From NCBI GenBank assembly GCA_942491105.1, contig CALNZX010000008.1:306136-370135 (forward strand): a stretch of 64,000 nucleotides of DNA, written 5' to 3'. The DNA is from JBBEAM01 sp942491105 (GTDB lineage Bacteria; Pseudomonadota; Alphaproteobacteria; Kiloniellales; DSM-21159). The notes beneath the pieces were generated by a model that ran no database searches, was not told where the DNA came from, and was given only the letters and a program-made list of their open reading frames with translations. The stretch's first letter is position 1. Each line of letters starts with the position of its first letter. This document shows, piece by piece, positions 34,141 through 44,413 of the stretch. Both the position numbers and the translations under genes were made by a program.

Positions 34141-35031
34141 CTAGAGAGCTTTCTCAAGGATCGTTCTGTCAATGCCATCGTCATCGCGTCTCTTGGCCTC
34201 GATGTACCCAAGCTGGCTGAAGAGCTCCAAGTCCGCGGCCGCTTTCGAATAGGCGCCGAGTACGGCCAGCGCGCAGCCTCGGCGTCGGCCTTCTTGTTCC
34301 GCGAAGGCCAGTAACTGTCGGGCGAACCCGCTTTGCCTTCCCAACTCATTCACGGCCACTTCCTCGATCCACCATTCCTTGCCCCTCGCCCGCGCCACAA
34401 GATAGCCGCCCACCGGAGCGCCCAAGACCCAGCAAGCCTTGATCTCAATGTCCGCGCGGAATTCTTGCTCGGATCGCGGCTGGCGGTTCCCAACCAAGGA
34501 ACCGTGGTTCGCTGAGGCTTCTCGCGCTACGTCCAATAGGACAGAAACATGCGGAAACTGCGCGCCGCGCAGCAGCCCGCCCCGTTTCTCGCGCCAACCG
34601 TGGTCAGCAACCGATATGCGAGCGTTTCCGCCGTTCTGGTAATTGTAGAGGAGGTTAGGATCTCCGGCCTCGGTCGCGGCTATAGCCGCGTCGATGTAGC
34701 TGCGCGCCGCATCATTTCGTCGCTCTGCTGCTGCTCGAATCCGCGGTAAGAGCGTTACATCCCAGCCCCATGCAAGCGTTCGCGCCGCCGCCTCCACGAC
34801 TTTGCGCGAGCGATCGTCAAGCAGCTCCACCGCGAAATCGCGTGCTTCGGGGGAAAACCGTGCATCGAACATCAGCCATGCGGTGGCCTGGAGCCGATGC
34901 CGCGCCTTTCCGCCGGCCTCGTAGCTCGCGCGGGCAACTGCAACCGTGTCCTCGCCTGCGTGCACGATTTCGTCCCACAGCTTCCCGGCTTCGAGGCCAG
35001 TGACGTCGAAGTCTCGCTTCTTGGCGTTCAT
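34141..35031 (-). CDS. GNAT acetyltransferase with helical (HEAT-like) N-terminal domain
   Basis: A 296-residue protein. Residues 1-125 are helical and repeat-like (RHRLQATAWLMFDARFSPEA, RDFAVELLDDRSRKVVEAAA) and resemble a HEAT-type module. The C-terminal half (about 170-296) is GNAT-like: WVLGAPVGGYLVARARGKEW, WIEEVAVNELGRQSGFARQL (acetyl-CoA loop Q/GxSGxA) and DLELFSQLGYIEAKRR. The acetyl-CoA loop deviates from R/Q-x-x-G-x-G/A. The codon pattern is more AT-rich than that of neighbours, which hints at later acquisition. Substrate and partner unknown; the gene stands alone with about 100-160 base gaps on both sides. Confidence 0.7.
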   Translation of the reverse strand: MNAKKRDFDVTGLEAGKLWDEIVHAGEDTVAVARASYEAGGKARHRLQATAWLMFDARFSPEARDFAVELLDDRSRKVVEAAARTLAWGWDVTLLPRIRAAAERRNDAARSYIDAAIAATEAGDPNLLYNYQNGGNARISVADHGWREKRGGLLRGAQFPHVSVLLDVAREASANHGSLVGNRQPRSEQEFRADIEIKACWVLGAPVGGYLVARARGKEWWIEEVAVNELGRQSGFARQLLAFAEQEGRRRGCALAVLGAYSKAAADLELFSQLGYIEAKRRDDDGIDRTILEKAL

Positions 35032-35197
35032 CCCGGGCCGATCCTCTCGTCTGTTCTAGTTGCTGCCTCCGATACTATTCAATTCAAGCTATCGGATGAG
35101 ATATTCACGGGGCCACCGCCGCTGCGGCACTGCGCCGCGCTGACAGGCCGCGTGGGGACGTTCATCTTGCGCGGGAAATATTACAGGAGTTCTCCCG

Positions 35198-35686
35198 ATG
35201 ATCCGCTTCGTATCCCTCGCCGCACTGCTTCTGGCCCTTGCCCTGCCGCTCGGCGCGCAGGCGCATGACTACAAACTCGAGCAGCTGACCATCGCCCACC
35301 CCTGGGCACGCGCCACCATCGGCCAGGGCAAGACCGGGGCGGCCTACCTCACGCTTACGATCGCCGGGGACGATACGGACCAGTTGGTCGCGGTCGAGAC
35401 CGAGGTGGCCGCGCGCGCCGAGCTGCACAACCACACGATGACCGACGGCGTCATGAAGATGCGCCAGGTCGAGGCCATCGAGGTCGCGCCTGGCTCGCCC
35501 AGCGTGCTCGCCCCCGGCGGCCTGCATGTCATGCTGTTCGATCTCAAGGCCCCGCTGATCGAGGGCGAGAGCTTCCCGATGACCCTGGTGTTCGAAAAAT
35601 CCGGTAGGATCGAGGTCGAGGTGCGCGTCCAGGGCGTCGCCGAGATGGAAAGCGGCCACGGCATGAACCACGAGGCCGGCAGCTAA
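35198..35686 (+). CDS. Periplasmic copper chaperone PCu(A)C
   Basis: A 162-residue secreted protein with Sec signal MIRFVSLAALLLALALPLGA, cleavage about QAHD. The cupredoxin-like domain shows HPWARATIGQGKTGAAYLTL and the copper ligand set H-x-M type: ELHNHTMTDGVMKMRQV and GGLHVMLFDLK, matching the family consensus of His, Met, Met and then His-x-Met separated by about 20 residues. A His/Met-rich tail EMESGHGMNHEAGS could also bind copper. These chaperones deliver Cu(I) to the CuA site of cytochrome oxidase. The next gene, ten bases away, is an HD hydrolase with no evident copper link. Confidence 0.88.
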   Translation: MIRFVSLAALLLALALPLGAQAHDYKLEQLTIAHPWARATIGQGKTGAAYLTLTIAGDDTDQLVAVETEVAARAELHNHTMTDGVMKMRQVEAIEVAPGSPSVLAPGGLHVMLFDLKAPLIEGESFPMTLVFEKSGRIEVEVRVQGVAEMESGHGMNHEAGS

Positions 35687-35696
35687 AAGGAAAAGC

Positions 35697-36311
35697 ATGA
35701 CAGCGCGCGCCAAGCCCAAGGCTTCGATCAAGACACAGCCCCGGGCATGGCAGCGCATGCTTTCGGGCCGGCGGCTCGATCTCCTCGACCCCTCGCCGCT
35801 CGACATCGAGATCGAGGATATCGCCCACGGCCTTGCCCGCGTCGCCCGCTGGAACGGCCAGACCAGCGGCGATTGGGCCTATAGCGTCGCCGAGCATTCG
35901 CTGCTGGTGGAATCCCTGGTCTCGGGGAACGACGCCACCCTGGCGCGCCGCTGGCGTCTCGCCGCGCTGCTGCACGACGCGCCGGAATACGTGATCGGCG
36001 ACCTGATCACGCCCTTCAAGGCGGTGGTCGGCAGCGACTACAAGGCCCTGGAGAACCGGCTGCAGGCCGCGGTGCATATCCGCTTCGGCCTGCCCGGCGA
36101 GCTGCCGCTCAAGGTCGCGCGCGCGATCAAGAAGGCCGACCGCCTGGCCGCCTATCTGGAGGCGACCCAAATCGCCGGTTTTGCGGAACAGGAAGCCAAG
36201 CGGCTGTTTACGCCGGGCAAAACCCTGCCCCGGCGCCGTCTGCGGCCGGTCGCGCCGGAAGAAGCCAAGCAGCGCTTCCTCGGGCGTTTCTCACAGCTTA
36301 TGGATAGTTAG
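35697..36311 (+). CDS. HD-superfamily phosphohydrolase (YfbR-like)
   Basis: A 204-residue helical protein with metal-binding HD signatures: H in VAEHSLLVESLV, the HD pair in LLHDAPEYVIGDLITPFK and Asp in KKADRLAAYLEAT. This layout is that of small HD hydrolases resembling the 5'-nucleotidase YfbR and of phage or plasmid 'HD family' proteins. The segment SGRRLDLLDPSPLDIEIEDI (residues about 22-41) is typical of the alphaproteobacterial version. A deoxyribonucleoside 5'-monophosphatase role is possible but unproven. The stop overlaps the stop of the convergent flavoprotein gene by four bases. Confidence 0.82.
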   Translation: MTARAKPKASIKTQPRAWQRMLSGRRLDLLDPSPLDIEIEDIAHGLARVARWNGQTSGDWAYSVAEHSLLVESLVSGNDATLARRWRLAALLHDAPEYVIGDLITPFKAVVGSDYKALENRLQAAVHIRFGLPGELPLKVARAIKKADRLAAYLEATQIAGFAEQEAKRLFTPGKTLPRRRLRPVAPEEAKQRFLGRFSQLMDS

Positions 36312-38749
36312 CTGCGCAGCCGCTCGCCCTTGGGGTCGACCAGCGCAGAGAGATGGGGCTTCGCGGGAAAGCGCTCTCCGGCAATCTCGATCTCGTAGCT
36401 GCCGGACAGGATAAAGCCGCGGTCGGCCTTGCCGTCCTGCCGCTCTACGTAGCCGAGGGCGACCGGCTTGCCGAGGGTAAAGCCCCGGTTGCCCGAGGTG
36501 ACGGCGCCGCAGAGGACACCATCGCGATAGATCGGCTCCTCGTGCAGCACCAGAGGCGACCCCTCCTCGATGGTAAAAAGCGTCAGGCGCTTGCGCAGAC
36601 CTTCGGCCTTCTGCTTTTCCAGCGCCGGCTTGCCGAGAAAATCCTTCGACCAATCGACCAGGAAACCCATTCCGGCCTCCAGCGGCGTGTCCTCGCAGCC
36701 GATATCGTGGCCCCAATGCCGGAAGTTCTTCTCCAGGCGCAGCGAATCCATGGCCAGCGCCCCGGCCTGCGCGAGACCCAGCGGCGCGCCGGTGGCGACC
36801 ACGGCGTCGTAAACCGCCTCCGCCTTGTCCCAGGGGATGTAAAGCTCCCAGCCCAGCTCTCCCATGTAGGAAACCCGCAGCGCGCGGAGCGCGACGCCGG
36901 CGATTACGATGTCCTGCAGCGTGGCGAAGGGGAAGGCTTCCTTCGAGAGATCGCTTCCGGTCAGGCCCTGTAGCAGCTCCCGGGACTTCGGCCCCATGAC
37001 GCCGAGCACGGCCCAGTCCTCGGTCACTTCGCTCAGCTCCACCTCCGCACCGGCGGCATTGCGGCGGATCCAATCGGCGTCGTGGCGGCCGGTGGCGCCG
37101 CTGGTGATGATGAAATAGCCGCCATCGGCCAGGCGGGTCACGGTCAGATCGGTTTCGATCCCGCCCGCGGCGTTGAGCATCTGGGTGTAGACCGCCTTGC
37201 CCGGCGCAACGTCGACGTTGGAGATACAGAGCCGTTGCAGCAGCGCGCAGGCATCCTTGCCGGTCAGGCTGTACTTGGCGAAGCCCGTCTGATCGAACAG
37301 CGCCACGGCCTCCCGGCAGGCCTTGGCCTCGGCTTCGGCATAGGGCCACCAGGGCTGCGCGCCGTAGGTATAGGCCATCTCCGGCGCCAGCCCTTCGGGC
37401 GCGAACCACAGCGGCCGCTCCCAGCCGGCGGCCACGCCGAAACAGGCGCGTGCGTCCTGTAGTCTGCGATGGAAGGGGGAGAGGCGCCGGTCGCGCGCGG
37501 TCTTGAGCTGCTTGTAAGGCCAATGCATGGCATAGAGCAGACCGACCATCTCGCTCGCCCGTTCGCGCAGAAACCCGAGATCCGCCTGATAGGGCTGCAC
37601 CCGGCGCACGTCGACGCTCCAGAGGTCCATGGGCATCGCGCCGTCGACCATCCACTGCGCCAGCGCCATGCCCGCGCCACCGCTCGAAGCGATACCGATG
37701 GAATTGAAGCCGGTGCCGACGAAGAAATTGCGCACCTCGGCGGTCTCGCCGAGATAGTAGGTCGAATCCGGTGTGAAGGATTCCGCGCCGTTGAGAAATT
37801 GGCGGATTCCAGCGGTCTCCAGAACCGGCAAGCGCTCCAGCGCCCCGTCCATGAAGATTTCGAAATGCTCCCAATCCTCCGGGAAGACGCCGTACTCATG
37901 GTCCAGGGGCACCCCCTGGGTGGCCCAGGGCTTGGCCTCGGGCTCGAAACCGCCGATGCACAGCTTGCCGGCATCCTCCTTGATATAGATGTAGGCGTCG
38001 TAGTCGCGCAGCACCGGCGTCTTGTCGGTCACCCCCTCGATGGGGTCGGTGACGATGTACATATGCTCGCAGGCATGCAGCGGGATGTTCACCCCCGCCG
38101 GCCGCGCCAGATCCCGCGACCAGAGGCCGCCGCAGAGCGCGAGCTTGTCACAGGTGATCCGTCCCTTGTCGGTCGTCACGCCGGTCACCGCGCCGTTGCG
38201 GGTCTCCAGGGCCGTCACCCTGGTGCGCTGGACGATCTTCGCGCCGCCCATGCGCGCGCCCCTGGCCAGCGCCTGGGTGACATCGATGGGGTTGGTCTGG
38301 CCATCCTTGGGCAGCCAGATCGCCCCGGCCAGGTCCCCGACCTCGGCCAGGGGATAGAGTTCCTTGACCTCGGCGGGGGTGATGACATGGCATTCGACAT
38401 CGAAGCGGCGCGCCATGCTGGCATGACGCTTCAGCTCGGTCAGGCGTTCCGCCGTGCGCGCAACGGTGATCGCGCCGCTCTGCTTGAAGCCCGTGGCCTG
38501 GCCGGTTTCCGCCTCCAGCCTGCCGTAGAGATCGAGGCTGTAGCGCGCCAGCCGGGTCAGGTTCTCCGAGGAGCGAAGCTGCCCGACAAGGCCGGCGGCG
38601 TGCCAGGTGGTACCGGCGGTCAGTTCGTACTGCTCCAGCAGCACGACGTCTTTCACGCCGAGCTTGGTCAGGTGATAGGCCAGCGAGCAGCCCATGATAC
38701 CGCCGCCGACGATCACCATCTCGGCATGGGACGGAAGTTCCTGCTGCAT
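36308..38749 (-). CDS. FAD-dependent dimethylglycine/sarcosine dehydrogenase-like enzyme with GcvT domain
   Basis: About 813 residues from the ATG at 38749, which has GGAGG five bases upstream. An N-terminal DAO-type FAD domain (about 10-380) opens MVIVGGGIMGCSLAYHLTKL, and His50 in AGTTWHAAGLVGQLRSS is the histidine that carries the covalent flavin in dimethylglycine and sarcosine dehydrogenases. A linker domain (about 385-440) precedes the C-terminal GcvT-like folate domain (about 450-810): KYSLTGKDACALLQRLCI, MLNAAGGIETDLTVTRLADG and a GWELYIP segment. The enzyme demethylates N-methylglycines and passes the C1 unit to tetrahydrofolate. The divergent APC permease may supply substrate. The precise N-methyl amine is uncertain. 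Confidence 0.88.
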   Translation of the reverse strand: MQQELPSHAEMVIVGGGIMGCSLAYHLTKLGVKDVVLLEQYELTAGTTWHAAGLVGQLRSSENLTRLARYSLDLYGRLEAETGQATGFKQSGAITVARTAERLTELKRHASMARRFDVECHVITPAEVKELYPLAEVGDLAGAIWLPKDGQTNPIDVTQALARGARMGGAKIVQRTRVTALETRNGAVTGVTTDKGRITCDKLALCGGLWSRDLARPAGVNIPLHACEHMYIVTDPIEGVTDKTPVLRDYDAYIYIKEDAGKLCIGGFEPEAKPWATQGVPLDHEYGVFPEDWEHFEIFMDGALERLPVLETAGIRQFLNGAESFTPDSTYYLGETAEVRNFFVGTGFNSIGIASSGGAGMALAQWMVDGAMPMDLWSVDVRRVQPYQADLGFLRERASEMVGLLYAMHWPYKQLKTARDRRLSPFHRRLQDARACFGVAAGWERPLWFAPEGLAPEMAYTYGAQPWWPYAEAEAKACREAVALFDQTGFAKYSLTGKDACALLQRLCISNVDVAPGKAVYTQMLNAAGGIETDLTVTRLADGGYFIITSGATGRHDADWIRRNAAGAEVELSEVTEDWAVLGVMGPKSRELLQGLTGSDLSKEAFPFATLQDIVIAGVALRALRVSYMGELGWELYIPWDKAEAVYDAVVATGAPLGLAQAGALAMDSLRLEKNFRHWGHDIGCEDTPLEAGMGFLVDWSKDFLGKPALEKQKAEGLRKRLTLFTIEEGSPLVLHEEPIYRDGVLCGAVTSGNRGFTLGKPVALGYVERQDGKADRGFILSGSYEIEIAGERFPAKPHLSALVDPKGERLRS

Positions 38750-38821
38750 ATGGCCTCCTGGATCGTATGATGCGTTGCACTGTTTCAGAGCTATAGACAC
38801 CCTGGCAAGCGTGGAGCCGTC

Positions 38822-40081
38822 ATGACCAAGCCTAGTCTCGCCGCACCGCCTTCCAAAACACAGCCCGTCGAGTTGAGGCGCGCCCTCAACCTGCCGCTGC
38901 TGACGCTCTACGGCCTCGGCGTGACCATCGGCGCCGGCATCTACGTCCTGGTCGGCAAGGTCGCGGGCTATGCCGGCATGGGGGCGCCGCTATCCTTTCT
39001 CGGCGCGGCCATCCTGGTCGCCTTCAGCGCCCTGTCCTTCGCGGAACTGGCGGTGCGCATGCCCAAAAGCGCCGGCGAGGCGCTGTACGTGCGCGAGGGC
39101 TTCGGCTCGCCGCGCCTCGGGCTGATCGTCGGCCTGATGGTAGTCGCCTCCGGTGTGATCTCCTCGTCCGTCATCGTGCAGGGCGCGGTCGGCTATTTGC
39201 AGCAGCTCCTCCCCCTGCCCACGACCCTGGGGATCATCCTGGTGATTGCGATCCTGGTCGTGGTCGCCGTCTGGGGCATCACCCAATCGGTGACCCTGGC
39301 CGGGATCGTCACGGTCCTGGAAATCTCCGGCTTGCTGCTGGTGATCGGCGCCGGGCTGCTGGCCGAGCCTCGGCCCGACTTCGCCGTGTCCGACTTCGCC
39401 CCGCAGCTGCACGCGGAGGCCTGGTTTGGCGTCCTGGCGGGCATCACCCTGGCCTTTTTCGCCTTCATCGGCTTCGAGGACATGGTCAACGTCGCCGAGG
39501 AAGTTAAGCAGGTGGAATACACCCTTCCCCGGGCGATTCTGCTAACCCTGATCGTCTCCAGCCTGCTGTATATCGTGGTGGCCGCGATCGCCCTGAAGGT
39601 TCTATCGCCGGCGGAGTTGACCGCCAGCAGCGCGCCGCTGGCGGAAATCTGGCAGCGCGGCTTCTCCAGCGCGCCCGGCGTGCTCAGTGTCATCGCCGTC
39701 TTCGCAACGCTGAACGGGGCGTTGATTCAGATGATCATGTCCTCGCGGGTGCTCTACGGCCTTGGCTGCCAAGGCGCGCTGCCCGCCATCGTCAGCCGTC
39801 TCCACCCAAGGACCCAGACGCCGGTCATCGCCACCGCGCTCGTCGGCGCCGTCATCCTGGCTCTCGCGCTGAGCTTCTCCCTGGAGCGCCTGGCCGAGCT
39901 TACCTCGGCCGTGGTGCTCGCGGTCTTTACCCTGGTCAACATGGCCCTGGTCCGGCTCAAGCTGACACGCCCCGCGCCGAGCAGCGGACTGCGCGTGCCG
40001 CTCGCCGTGCCGATCATCGGCGCGGCGATCAGTTTCGCCGCTCTGCTCAGCCTGCTGTGGCGCCTGATACCGGCGCTGTGA
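38822..40081 (+). CDS. APC-family amino acid permease
   Basis: A 419-residue protein with about 12 membrane helices. The first helix LPLLTLYGLGVTIGAGIYVL contains the APC unwound-helix motif GAGIY; a SFAELAVRMPKSAGEALYVR stretch follows at about residues 67-86, and FFAFIGFEDMVNVAEEVKQV is the classical APC consensus. Substrate is an amino acid or amine and cannot be read from sequence. It is transcribed divergently from the dimethylglycine-dehydrogenase-like gene across 72 bases, so both are probably controlled from one promoter region, making an N-methylated or related amino acid a reasonable guess. Confidence 0.88.
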   Translation: MTKPSLAAPPSKTQPVELRRALNLPLLTLYGLGVTIGAGIYVLVGKVAGYAGMGAPLSFLGAAILVAFSALSFAELAVRMPKSAGEALYVREGFGSPRLGLIVGLMVVASGVISSSVIVQGAVGYLQQLLPLPTTLGIILVIAILVVVAVWGITQSVTLAGIVTVLEISGLLLVIGAGLLAEPRPDFAVSDFAPQLHAEAWFGVLAGITLAFFAFIGFEDMVNVAEEVKQVEYTLPRAILLTLIVSSLLYIVVAAIALKVLSPAELTASSAPLAEIWQRGFSSAPGVLSVIAVFATLNGALIQMIMSSRVLYGLGCQGALPAIVSRLHPRTQTPVIATALVGAVILALALSFSLERLAELTSAVVLAVFTLVNMALVRLKLTRPAPSSGLRVPLAVPIIGAAISFAALLSLLWRLIPAL

Positions 40082-40087
40082 GGCCGC

Positions 40088-41218
40088 CTACCCGCCTGGA
40101 ATCAGCAACTGGCGCACGGTGTTGCCGCCCGCCAGACGGTCGAAGCTGGCATTGAGATCGGCGAAGCCGACGCGCTCGCTCATCAGGCGGTCGACGGGCA
40201 GGCGGCCGCGGTTGAACAGGCCGATATAGCGGGGAATGTCGCGCTGCGGCACGCAGGACCCGATGTAGCTGCCCTTGAGCGTGCGTTCCTCGGCGACCAG
40301 GCTCACCTGCTGCAGGGACATGTGCTTTTCGGGATGCGCCAGGCCGGCGGTAATGGTGGTGCCGCCGCGCCGGGTGATCTTGTACGCAAGCTCCAGCGCC
40401 GGAACGCTCCCCGCCATTTCGAAAGCGAAATCGACCCCGCCGCCGGTGGCCTCGCGCAGCTGTTCGGCGCAGTCGGCGTCGCCGGCGTTGAAGACATCGG
40501 TGGCGCCGAGCTGGCGGGCAAGATCGAGCTTGGAGTCGAGCAGGTCGACGGCGACCACCCGCTCGGCCCCGACCATCAGTGCCGCGAGCAGGGAGTTCAG
40601 CCCCACCCCGCCAAGGCCGATCACGGCCACGCTCTGCCCCGCCTGGACCCGGCCGGTATTGACCACGGCGCCGACGCCGGTCATCACCGCGCAGCCGAAC
40701 AGCGCGGCCTCTTCCAGCGGCAGGGCCGGATCGACCTTAACCAGGGAACGGCGCGAGACCACGACGCGCTCGGAGAAGGCGGCAACGCCCAAGTGATGAT
40801 TGATGGCCTTTCCGCCCAGGCTGAGGCGGCGCGCGCCCGAGAGCAGCGTCCCCTGGCCATTGGCCTTGGCGCCGGGCTCGCAGAGCGCCGGACGCCCCTC
40901 GGCGCAGGGAATGCAGTGCCCGCAGGCCGGCACGAAGATCATCACCACGTGATCGCCGCGCTGCAAATCCTCGACGCCCTTACCGACATCGGACACGATT
41001 CCCGCCGCCTCATGGCCCAGGGCCATGGGCAGGGGGCGTGGCCGCGCGCCATCGATGACCGAAAGATCGGAATGGCATAGGCCGGCGGCGGCAACCTCGA
41101 CCAGAACCTCGTCCTCGCCGGGACCCTCAAGATCCAGCTCTTCGATCACGAGTGGTTTCGTTTCGGCGTAGGGGCGCGCGGCACCCATCTCCAATAGAAC
41201 CGCAGCTTTGGTCTTCAC
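40088..41218 (-). CDS. Zinc-dependent alcohol dehydrogenase (class III-like)
   Basis: A 376-residue medium-chain dehydrogenase. Catalytic zinc ligands Cys and His lie in AAAGLCHSDLSVIDG and PMALGHEAAGIVSDVGKGV. The structural zinc lobe is VPACGHCIPCAEGRPALCEPG (four Cys, residues about 97-117), and the NAD Rossmann motif is VIGLGGVGLNSLLAALM with acidic Asp in RVVAVDLLDSKL, indicating NAD over NADP. The pattern is nearest to class III/aryl-alcohol-type enzymes. It is divergent from the EamA exporter (90-base gap) and convergent with the APC permease (six-base gap). The alcohol or aldehyde oxidised is unknown. Confidence 0.9.
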   Translation of the reverse strand: MKTKAAVLLEMGAARPYAETKPLVIEELDLEGPGEDEVLVEVAAAGLCHSDLSVIDGARPRPLPMALGHEAAGIVSDVGKGVEDLQRGDHVVMIFVPACGHCIPCAEGRPALCEPGAKANGQGTLLSGARRLSLGGKAINHHLGVAAFSERVVVSRRSLVKVDPALPLEEAALFGCAVMTGVGAVVNTGRVQAGQSVAVIGLGGVGLNSLLAALMVGAERVVAVDLLDSKLDLARQLGATDVFNAGDADCAEQLREATGGGVDFAFEMAGSVPALELAYKITRRGGTTITAGLAHPEKHMSLQQVSLVAEERTLKGSYIGSCVPQRDIPRYIGLFNRGRLPVDRLMSERVGFADLNASFDRLAGGNTVRQLLIPGG

Positions 41219-41307
41219 GATTTGCGTACCTCTTGTTGGGAAATGTGGCGTATTGAAACCCTTCTACCCCGCGCCAGTCCAGCCACGCGAAGAGAAATTC
41301 TCCCCCC

Positions 41308-42195
41308 ATGACGATCTCAAGAGCCGCGACCACATCCAGCGCCAGCCGCGGCATCCTGCTGATGGTCGTGACCATCGTCTTCATGGTCTCCATGGACACC
41401 ATCGCGAAATACCTGACTCAGCACTACCCCGTGCCGGTGGTGGTCTGGGGCCGCTACGCCTTTCATATGCTGGTTCTGCTGTTGTTTCTGCGCGGCCGCG
41501 CCGTGACGGTGCTGCGCACCAAGGTCCTGAAGCTGCAGTTGCTGCGCTCGGTCATGATGGTTATCACGACGGGGGTCTTCTTCCTGGGCTTGAGCCACAT
41601 TTCCCTGGCCAGCGCCAGCGCCATTCTCTTTCTCGGCCCGCTGCTGGTCACCGCGCTGTCGATGCCGCTGCTGAAGGAGCGTGTCGGACCGAGGCGCTGG
41701 CTCGGCGTCTGCGTCGGCTTCATCGGCACCCTGGTCATCATCCGCCCAGGCACCGACGTCTTCGAGATCGCGGCCCTGTTTCCGCTCTTCGCCGCATTCG
41801 GTTACGCCTTCTACCAGATCATGACGCGCATGGTCGCGCGCACCGCCGAGCCGCCGTTAACGTCCCTGGCCTATACGGCGCTGCTCGGCGCGGTCTTTAC
41901 CTCGCTGTTCGTCCCCTTCTTCTGGGAGACTCCGGATCTGGAAGGCTGGTTGCTGATGGCGGCCATGGGCCTGCTCGGCGGCATCGGCCACTTCACCCTG
42001 ATCAAGGCCTTCGAAATGGCGCCGGCGGCGGTGATTACACCCTTTGGCTACACCTCGATCATCTGGGCGACGCTCTATGGATTCTTCATCTTCGGCGAAA
42101 TTCCGGATCTCATGACCTTCGTCGGCGCGGCGATCATCATCGCCAGCGGGCTCTATGTCTTCCACCGGGAACGCGCGGCGGAGCGCGCCCGCTAG
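41308..42195 (+). CDS. EamA/DMT-superfamily transporter
   Basis: A 295-residue membrane protein with ten helices in two EamA repeats: first half GILLMVVTIVFMVSMDTIAK to FLGLSHISLASASAILFLGP, second half FPLFAAFGYAFYQIMTRMVA to PAAVITPFGYTSIIWATLYG. The segments LRSVMMVITTGVFFLGLSHI and VGFIGTLVIIRPG are the common consensus of S-adenosylmethionine- and metabolite-exporting DMT proteins. Cargo unknown. It is followed after 10 bases by a bidirectional terminator shared with groEL. Confidence 0.9.
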   Translation: MTISRAATTSSASRGILLMVVTIVFMVSMDTIAKYLTQHYPVPVVVWGRYAFHMLVLLLFLRGRAVTVLRTKVLKLQLLRSVMMVITTGVFFLGLSHISLASASAILFLGPLLVTALSMPLLKERVGPRRWLGVCVGFIGTLVIIRPGTDVFEIAALFPLFAAFGYAFYQIMTRMVARTAEPPLTSLAYTALLGAVFTSLFVPFFWETPDLEGWLLMAAMGLLGGIGHFTLIKAFEMAPAAVITPFGYTSIIWATLYGFFIFGEIPDLMTFVGAAIIIASGLYVFHRERAAERAR

Positions 42196-42205
42196 CCGGA
42201 AAAAG

Positions 42206-42233
42206 AAAAAGGCGGGGACAAGCCCCGCCTTTT
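42206..42233. terminator. Bidirectional terminator between the EamA gene and groEL
   Basis: GGCGGGG (42211-42217) pairs with CCCCGCC (42223-42229) around a five-base loop. It is flanked by AAAAA (42206-42210) on the left and TTTT (42230-42233) on the right, so it has a U-run in both directions and ends both convergent transcripts. Confidence 0.88.
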
Positions 42234-42257
42234 CCGTAACCGCTTTGGGAAGCTGGC

Positions 42258-43908
<1,651 letters not shown>

Positions 43909-43922
43909 ATTGAAAGCCCTCC

Positions 43923-44237
43923 TTAAGCAGCTTTCTTGGAACTTTTCTTGTTTTCAATGACGCCCATGATGTCGGACTCCTTCATGATCAGGAGCTCCTC
44001 GCCATCGATGGTCACCTCGGTGCCCGACCACTTGCCGAACAGCACGGTGTCGCCGGCCTTGACGTCGAGGGGCACAAGCGTGCCGTTCTCGTCGCGCGCG
44101 CCTGCGCCGACCGCGATAACTTCGCCCTGCATCGGCTTTTCTTTGGCGGAATCGGGAATGATAATGCCGCCGGCGGTCTTTTCGTCCGAATCGACGCGAC
44201 GAATGACCACACGGTCGTGTAACGGACGGAACTTCAT
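43923..44237 (-). CDS. groS: Co-chaperonin GroES
   Basis: A 104-residue protein with the complete GroES fold: FRPLHDRVVIRRVDSDEKTA, the mobile loop TAGGIIIPDSAKEKP that contacts GroEL, GEVIAVGAGARDENG, and VLFGKWSGTEVTIDGEELLI. It caps the GroEL ring for ATP-driven protein folding in the cytoplasm. It is first in the operon; a ribosome site GGAGG lies upstream of the ATG, and the CIRCE operator and promoter precede it at 44291-44355. Confidence 0.97.
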   Translation of the reverse strand: MKFRPLHDRVVIRRVDSDEKTAGGIIIPDSAKEKPMQGEVIAVGAGARDENGTLVPLDVKAGDTVLFGKWSGTEVTIDGEELLIMKESDIMGVIENKKSSKKAA

Positions 44238-44290
44238 GGATAAGCCTCCTTATTCCGTTCAGATTGACGAAACCCTCTTGTCGAGAGGCG

Positions 44291-44317
44291 TTAGCACTCC
44301 CCCTAGGCGAGTGCTAA
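44291..44317. promoter_or_regulatory. CIRCE operator (HrcA-binding)
   Basis: TTAGCACTC (44291-44299), a nine-base spacer, and GAGTGCTAA (44309-44317) form the perfect consensus CIRCE inverted repeat. HrcA bound here represses groESL until heat shock. It sits between the predicted promoter and groES. Confidence 0.97.
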
Positions 44318-44326
44318 CACGACGCT

Positions 44327-44355
44327 TATTTAGTCCCGTCTCGCCAAGCTTACAA
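44327..44355 (-). promoter_or_regulatory. Predicted groESL promoter
   Basis: On the minus strand TTGTAA (44350-44355) and TAAATA (44327-44332) are separated by 17 bases, a good housekeeping-type -35/-10 pair, and lie directly upstream of CIRCE so that bound HrcA would cover the start site. A separate sigma-32 element is not obvious. Confidence 0.65.
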
Positions 44356-44413
44356 GGGGTTAGATTCCTCCGAGAGGCGCGGAATTCCGGCTCTCGGGGC
44401 AATTTTCGCGGAG

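Noticed and set aside
41208..42239. Alternative 343-codon frame overlapping the EamA transporter
   Set aside because: It is the +1 shadow of the EamA gene, without membrane helices; the 41308 frame matches the family over its full length.
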